Below are positions 16,234-19,671 of a stretch of 19,671 nucleotides of DNA, piece after piece. The stretch lies in contig CAYTZN010000026.1 in assembly GCA_964442495.1 (NCBI GenBank), positions 1 through 19,671 of the forward strand, in the 5' to 3' direction. Below the pieces are notes generated by a model that saw only the letters and a list, made by a program, of their open reading frames with translations, did no database searches and had not been told where the DNA came from. The stretch is from CAYTZN01 sp964442495 (GTDB lineage: Bacteria > Pseudomonadota > Gammaproteobacteria > Legionellales > Legionellaceae). A program made the position numbers and the translations under genes. Position 1 is the stretch's first letter. Each line of letters begins with the position of its first letter.

Positions 16234-17212
16234 TTAGCAGTTGCTGTTAACGCTGCGTGGTGCAGGAGCACGCGGTTCATCATAGGTATTGTTTTGTGTC
16301 GCAACAGTCACATAACCGCTGGTTCCTTCTGATGTTTCAGGGCCTTGCATGGGAATGGAGAATAATGTTGTTTGGGAGCGGGCTTTATGAACGCCAGCAC
16401 TTCCATACTCCGAAGACCACTCATTGGGCTTTCCATTGCCCATCGTATATTTATCAGCGTCCCATCCCTTTTCACCAGCGTCATTACCCATTGTGTAGGC
16501 ACTAGCGTCCCATTTTTGGGCATGATTTTTGTGAAGGGGGTTGTCCATGATTCCGCCATGTTTTTTATGTTCCATTTCCTCAGCCAAATGAAGCGTTTGG
16601 TTTCTTCGTCCCGGTTTTGTTTTTTTGAGGTTACGGGCGTGAGTTCCTTTTGAACTTGGGAAGCAATCTTTCAAGCTTGGCAGGTTGCTTCTATTTGCTC
16701 GCATTGTTTTTTGAATTTGCTGATGAGAAGAGCTCGTTTCAGAATCACCATTTTCAAGAGATGAATGTACGTCGTTGTTATGACGTAAACGCCGAATAAG
16801 AGCCACAATTCCTATACCAATAAGTATTATCGCTAAAACACCTAAGCCAACGGCCAAGCCTATAGGAAAAGCTGCATCTTTACCGCGGTTTTCATCCTTT
16901 GTGGGGCCATCGATGACCGACGTGGGACTGGGAGAGGCAGTAGCACTTGGTGCTGGATGTGGTGAGCTGGGTGATGGTTTGGGTTTAGGCGATGCGCTTG
17001 CATTGGGCGATGCACTGGCACTAGGCGATGCGCTGGCACTAGGCGATGCGCTGGCACTAGGCGATGCGCTGGCACTAGGCGATGCACTGGCACTAGGCGA
17101 TGCGCTGGCACTAGGCGATGCACTGGCACTAGGCGACGCGCTGGCACTAGGCGATGCGCTGGCACTAGGCGATGCGCTGGCACTAGGCGATGCGCTGGCA
17201 CTGGGCGATGCG
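16234..17212 (-). CDS. Mucin-like single-pass membrane protein, 3' part (repeats, transmembrane helix, cytoplasmic tail)
   Basis: This is the C-terminal part of the gene begun at 17786. Reading through from the gap with no stop, it gives the 6-residue Ala-Ser-Pro-Ser-Ala-Ser repeats to about 16984, then a Pro/Ser-rich segment, an acidic linker (SVIDGPTKDENRGKDA), a transmembrane helix (LAVGLGVLAIILIGIGIVAL, about 16800-16857) and a basic stop-transfer RRLRH. The tail of about 185 residues is hydrophilic. It carries two WDAxxYTMGN motifs, a WSSEYG variant, GYVTV and TYDEP (Tyr codon 16282-16284), and ends NSNC. A TTG at 16857 could be mistaken for a start, but the frame is open far upstream. 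Function unknown; a surface or host-interacting protein is inferred. Confidence 0.78.
16990..17212 (-). repeat. 18-bp (6-residue) Ala-Ser-Pro tandem repeats, 3' block
   Basis: About twelve near-identical 18-bp units, reading Ala-Ser-Pro-Ser-Ala-Ser in the membrane-protein frame, differing mainly by A/G at one third-codon position and C/T or A/G in others. The block continues beyond the gap at 17313-17520. It is coding repeat expansion, and on the opposite strand it gives only a meaningless Ala-Leu-Gly-Asp repeat. Confidence 0.92.
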
Positions 17213-17312
17213 NNNNNNNNNNNNNNNNNNNNNNNNNNNNNNNNNNNNNNNNNNNNNNNNNNNNNNNNNNNNNNNNNNNNNNNNNNNNNNNNNNNNNNNN
17301 NNNNNNNNNNNN
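17213..17312. other. Assembly gap (100 N) inside an 18-bp tandem repeat
   Basis: One hundred filler bases. The left flank ends GATGCG and the right flank begins GCTGGCAC. To keep the 18-bp repeat in phase the missing length must be 17 plus a multiple of 18. That also makes both coding halves fall in one frame, whereas 100 does not. Confidence 0.95.
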
Positions 17313-17520
17313 GCTGGCACTAGGCGATGCGCTGGCACTAGGCGATGCGCTGGCACTGGGCGATGCGTTGGCACTGGGCGATGCGCTGGCACTGGGCGAT
17401 GCGCTGGCACTGGGCGATGCACTTGCGCTGGGCAATGCACTTGCGCTCGGCAATGCACTGGCGCTGGGCAATGCACTTGCGCTGGGCAATGCACTTGCGC
17501 TGGGCAATGCATTGGCGCTG
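17313..17520 (-). repeat. 18-bp tandem repeats, 5' block of the Ala/Ser/Pro ectodomain
   Basis: About eleven 18-bp units continue the repeat beyond the gap. Toward the 5' end of the gene the unit drifts to Ala-Leu-Pro-Ser-Ala-Ser (Leu in place of Ser), so the array has an older, diverged N-terminal edge and a recently expanded, nearly identical centre where the gap lies. Confidence 0.9.
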
Positions 17521-17786
17521 GGCGATATGCTGGCGATCTGTGTTATTGATTCCTCTTGAGATGTTGATGTTGTTGGGTTTTCAGTAGAAAAAGACTCACT
17601 TGTTATTGTGGTTGTTGTTTTGGCTGTCGTGGTAGTTGAAGTAGTTTCAGTTGCAGTTGATGGGGGAGGCGGAGGTGGGGTGGGTTTAGTAGGGCGGACT
17701 CCTGGTTGTGCATGAGCCTCTTGAGATAAAACAAAAGTTATTAATTTAGCTAACATATATTTTTTTTTTGATTTTTGGGGGAGCAT
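17313..17786 (-). CDS. Mucin-like single-pass membrane protein, 5' part (signal peptide, Thr/Ser/Pro-rich region, repeats)
   Basis: This is the N-terminal 158 residues of the gene that continues at 16234-17212; rejoined, at least 489 residues. The start at 17786 has GGAGA about nine bases upstream. The N-terminus is basic (MLPQKSKKKY), then hydrophobic (MLAKLITFVLS), with a plausible signal-peptidase site after AHA. The mature protein begins with a run of prolines and a Thr/Ser-rich segment (STATETTSTTTTAKTTTT and so on), then enters the Ala/Ser/Pro repeats. This composition is like glycosylated mucin stalks. A run of ten A's lies in codons 7-10 (T10 at 17760-17769 on the + strand). It is divergent from the outer-membrane protein gene at 18051. 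Function not recognised. Confidence 0.78.
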
Positions 17787-17975
17787 TCTGGGTGTTCTCC
17801 ATTGTTTGTGTCAGTTGTAAAAAGAGGGCGCAAATTAAATTAAATTAAACACGAACAGTCTGCTGCGTGACATCATCGAGCCCAGGTTTTATGGGCTAAA
17901 ATTGTACACTATTGGATATATATTTACAAGAAATTTAATCATAGTTCAGTCCCTTGGGTTTAGTAGAATGATATT

Positions 17976-18003
17976 TTGAAAATGCATTTATTTAGTTTAT
18001 ATT
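17976..18003 (+). promoter_or_regulatory. Candidate sigma-70 promoter of the beta-barrel gene
   Basis: TTGAAA at 17976-17981 and TATATT at 17998-18003, with a 16-bp spacer, each match consensus at five of six bases. Transcription would start near 18010, about 40 bases before the ATG at 18051. This supports 18051 over longer in-frame starts. Confidence 0.45.
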
Positions 18004-18050
18004 GCTATCTAATATTGATTAAATTTTTTAACGTTAATGGGATAAGATTT

Positions 18051-18851
18051 ATGAAAGGAAACAGGCGGTTAAACACAAAGTTTGTCTGCTTTTCAATTTG
18101 GTTAATGATAGGTGCTACTGATGCGCTTTCTGCAAATCCTTTCAGTTGGAACGGACCTTATTTTGGAGGGAGTCTTGGTGGTCTTAGCACAAGGAATACC
18201 GTAACGTGGTTACCTCAACAACCAATAATATTCAATGTACCACCTATTTCTGGTGATAATAATAGTTCAGCTTTGGTTGGGGGAATTCTGGCAGGGTATA
18301 GTTATCAATTTTTATCTGAGGGGGTTGTTGGTCTAGAGTTTGATTCGTCTTGGACTAATGCAAAAAAGACCATGACAAATTCTTGGGGCTCATACATAGA
18401 TTTGCCATTTGTAGGCGCCTTTACAAATATGAAAACCTCCTTGAACTGGTTACCTTCCATCCGTGGTCGTCTTGGTTATCTTATAGCGCCTAATATTTTG
18501 GCTTATGGTGCGGTGGGGGTAGCGTGGGCCAACATCAGTTATTCTGCAAATAATGATAATAATGGAGATATTGAGGCTAATGGATTTATAGAGGCTGATG
18601 GAAGTAGGCGTTATATAACAAGCACTAATTTCTCTAAAACGTCATTAGGTTACACGGTTGGTGGTGGACTAGAGTGGGGAATTGTAAAGAATTTCTTGGT
18701 TAGAGCTGAATATCTTTTTTATCAATTTAATAGCTCTCAAAATGTTATTGCTCAAGATTCCACGGGAAATTTCCCTACCTACCCATCCAACTATGTTTGG
18801 GGTAATTTGGCTGTTAATGCGGTTCGTGCAGGGTTAGTCTTCAAATTCTAA
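18051..18851 (+). CDS. Outer-membrane beta-barrel protein (Omp25/porin-like family)
   Basis: The 266-residue product has a signal peptide (MKGNRRLNTKFVCFSIWLMI) with probable cleavage after ALSA. The mature protein begins with WNGPYFGGSLGG, a typical first strand of Omp25/Omp31-like eight-stranded barrels. It has alternating hydrophobic strands with Gly/aromatic ends (SIRGRLGYLI, LAYGAVGVAWANI, LGYTVGGGLEWGI, FLVRAEYLFYQF) and ends RAGLVFKF, with the C-terminal Phe recognised by the barrel-assembly machine. The start at 18051 is preferred because the signal peptide begins there and the candidate promoter overlaps any longer start. Loops are Asn/Thr/Ser-rich, probably surface exposed. Likely an abundant surface porin or adhesin; specificity unknown. 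Confidence 0.88.
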   Translation: MKGNRRLNTKFVCFSIWLMIGATDALSANPFSWNGPYFGGSLGGLSTRNTVTWLPQQPIIFNVPPISGDNNSSALVGGILAGYSYQFLSEGVVGLEFDSSWTNAKKTMTNSWGSYIDLPFVGAFTNMKTSLNWLPSIRGRLGYLIAPNILAYGAVGVAWANISYSANNDNNGDIEANGFIEADGSRRYITSTNFSKTSLGYTVGGGLEWGIVKNFLVRAEYLFYQFNSSQNVIAQDSTGNFPTYPSNYVWGNLAVNAVRAGLVFKF

Positions 18852-18867
18852 GCCAGAGTTGGCTTTT
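18851..18867 (+). terminator. Small hairpin terminator after the beta-barrel gene
   Basis: AGCCA (18851-18855) pairs with TGGCT (18860-18864) around a four-base loop and is followed by TTT. The stem overlaps the stop codon's last base. It is short, so only moderately convincing. Confidence 0.45.
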
Positions 18868-18901
18868 CATTCAACGTGCCGCGGCATCCAGGCGATCTCA
18901 A

Positions 18902-19192
18902 TCATGCCAGTATATTTTTATACAAGTCTTCCCAGTTTGGGTTTACATTTTCAATTAAGTTTAATTTCCAATGTCTACACCAATTTTTAAAGCGTTTTTC
19001 ACGTTGTGCGGCGTTTAGATAAGTTGTATGAATTTCGTAATAAACCAGCATGGTTACATTGTACCGCGCAGTAAAACACGGAATAATTTTATTTTTATGT
19101 TCCCACACTCGTTTGATAAGATCTGATGTAGACCCAACATAGAGTGTACCGTTCCTTTGGCTTGCCATAATGTAGGTGTAGAAAGAGCTCAT
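18902..19192 (-). CDS. GIY-YIG nuclease family protein
   Basis: The 96-residue product is a small single-domain GIY-YIG endonuclease of the UPF0213/YhbQ-like type, usual family length. The motif appears as TYI (residues 6-8) and YVG (18-20), followed by the conserved Arg/His region LIKRVWEHK, and the catalytic Glu within AAQREKRFKNW. AGGA lies eight bases before the ATG. It sits between inverted hairpin-forming repeats (copy A of the element), which suggests the nuclease travels with or acts on these repeats; this is inference. Family members cut DNA at single-strand or structured sites. Confidence 0.9.
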   Translation of the reverse strand: MSSFYTYIMASQRNGTLYVGSTSDLIKRVWEHKNKIIPCFTARYNVTMLVYYEIHTTYLNAAQREKRFKNWCRHWKLNLIENVNPNWEDLYKNILA

Positions 19193-19278
19193 CTTAATTT
19201 CCTGAAGATGATATGAGAGTTGGATGGGTAAGATGTTAACTCAATCAGTAATGGTTGTATAATAGGTGTCAGGATATA

Positions 19279-19356
19279 TTTTTCGTATGCTAGCTTCGTG
19301 ATTTTGAGACGCACCGAACTGGATGCCGCGGACAAAGCCGCGGCACGTAGGGTTTT
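19279..19356 (+). repeat. 78-bp direct repeat, first copy (right end of element A)
   Basis: This 78-bp stretch recurs at 19594-19671 with one mismatch (A at 19301 versus G). It contains the 8-bp-stem hairpin TGCCGCGG-ACAAAG-CCGCGGCA. Confidence 0.95.
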
Positions 19357-19492
19357 GTGTAGTACTGGTAAGAAGAGGGGTATTGCTGCAATAGTATTGA
19401 GCTTTCGCCACTATTGCAGACTGCTGGGGGTAAGTCTACAAGTTGCTGTAGTTTCTTCATCCCCTCATCCCTTCATTTACTCCGCCACCCCA
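19357..19492. other. Spacer between the two element copies; one hairpin, no gene
   Basis: I see no supportable gene. TGCAATAGT (19387-19395) pairs with ACTATTGCA (19410-19418) around a 14-base loop, a nine-base-pair stem without a T-run. An open frame across the region is composed of repeat sequence and lacks a ribosome binding site. Confidence 0.5.
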
Positions 19493-19671
19493 CGTGCCGC
19501 GGCTTTGTCCGCGGCATCCAGGCGATCTTGATCAAGCCATCCAGCCCAGTTATCTGTTTGGATTTACAAATCTCTACACCAATTTTTCAACCTTTTTTCG
19601 TATGCTAGCTTCGTGGTTTTGAGACGCACCGAACTGGATGCCGCGGACAAAGCCGCGGCACGTAGGGTTTT
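19493..19671. mobile_element. GIY-YIG element, copy B (internally deleted)
   Basis: The left end 19493-19528 keeps the complete hairpin; the right end 19594-19671 is the 78-bp repeat. Between them only about 65 bp remain, still recognisable as the 3' end of the GIY-YIG gene (shared tctacaccaattttt and the ccaggcgatct start). The rest of the gene is gone; the junction falls in a T-run followed by C that occurs at both deletion borders in copy A. It is a non-autonomous, MITE-like derivative. The window stops at the end of the repeat. Confidence 0.7.
19510..19593 (-). pseudogene. Remnant of a GIY-YIG nuclease gene
   Basis: Short sequence similarity to the C-terminal coding end and downstream flank of the intact gene at 18902-19192, in the same orientation relative to the element ends. 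No start, no GIY or YIG motif, and no open frame of meaning remain. Confidence 0.5.

Larger units (their letters stand above)
18875..19356. mobile_element. GIY-YIG element, copy A (hairpin-ended, gene intact)
   Basis: A unit of about 480 bp. Left end 18875-18898 (cgtgccgcggc then atccaggcgatct) and right end 19279-19356, whose core 19319-19347 is the reverse complement of the full left end seen in copy B. Each full end is itself a hairpin: TGCCGCGG, loop CTTTGT, CCGCGGCA. In this copy the left hairpin has lost 12 bp (one arm and the loop). The unit encloses the GIY-YIG gene. I infer a mobile or formerly mobile element; no standard transposase is present. Confidence 0.65.

Noticed and set aside
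16855..16857. TTG start for a separate 207-residue membrane protein
   Set aside because: The frame is open upstream through the Ser/Pro region and repeats to the gap, and this codon lies inside the transmembrane segment.
16901..17323. Open frame on the + strand with Ala-Leu-Gly-Asp repeats
   Set aside because: It is the antisense reading of the 18-bp repeats; the minus strand gives a signal peptide, Ser/Pro repeats and a transmembrane helix in one frame, which is a far better gene.
16990..17520. CRISPR-like array from regular short repeats
   Set aside because: The 18-bp units are directly adjacent with no spacers and stay in one coding frame; they are a coding tandem repeat.
17976..18050. 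Longer N-terminus of the beta-barrel protein from a TTG at 17976
   Set aside because: It overlaps a good promoter candidate and would place 25 extra residues before a normal signal peptide beginning at 18051.
19298..19608. Small + strand open frames near the window end
   Set aside because: They are made of the repeated element ends and the spacer between them, with no protein features.

Overview
The window looks like accessory plus housekeeping DNA from a gammaproteobacterium, most likely of the order Legionellales (Legionella, Coxiella or Aquicella-like). I infer this from the moderate AT-richness, a dapA/BamC-like lipoprotein pair, pilU, an Omp25-type beta-barrel, glycine-zipper lipoprotein, and above all a giant host-directed-looking protein with leucine-rich repeats and a C-terminal CAAX box. 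The exact genus cannot be fixed from the sequence alone.

Layout. 1-387 holds no gene, only a candidate promoter. 388-8038 (+) is, on my reading, ONE giant gene that an assembly gap (100 N, 2765-2864) has cut into two apparent reading frames. The gap sits exactly in phase inside a 30-bp tandem repeat, and the two halves join in frame if the true gap is a multiple of 30. The product has at least 2,516 residues: an LRR domain, a 40-residue and then a 10-residue tandem repeat, a transglutaminase-like Cys-His-Asp domain, a short LRR-like segment, an array of AAA+ modules (two canonical, probably three degenerate), a papain-like cysteine peptidase-like domain, and the C-terminal sequence RHKR-CAIS, a polybasic region plus CAAX prenylation motif. 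This is the outstanding object in the window.

8078-11667 (-) is a compact operon with overlapping genes: two paralogous four-helix membrane proteins followed by an AddB/RecB-like PD-(D/E)XK nuclease protein. Divergently from it, 11800-12921 (+) encodes the pilus ATPase PilU. A glycine-zipper lipoprotein gene (12981-13217, -) faces pilU. After an intergenic stretch with a palindromic repeat come dapA, a short BamC-like lipoprotein and a QEGLA/MATCAP-type metallopeptidase homologue (13767-16167, +), closed by a strong hairpin terminator.

16234-17786 (-) is a second gene broken by a 100-N gap (17213-17312), again inside an in-frame tandem repeat (18 bp, Ala-Ser-Pro-Ser-Ala-Ser). Rejoined, it encodes a single-pass membrane protein of at least 489 residues with a signal peptide, a Thr/Ser/Pro mucin-like ectodomain, one transmembrane helix and a tyrosine-containing cytoplasmic tail. 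A divergent outer-membrane beta-barrel gene follows (18051-18851).

18875-19671 is a repeat cluster: a GIY-YIG nuclease gene enclosed between hairpin-forming inverted repeats, and next to it a shorter copy of the same element that has lost most of the gene. The window ends exactly inside the right end of the second copy.
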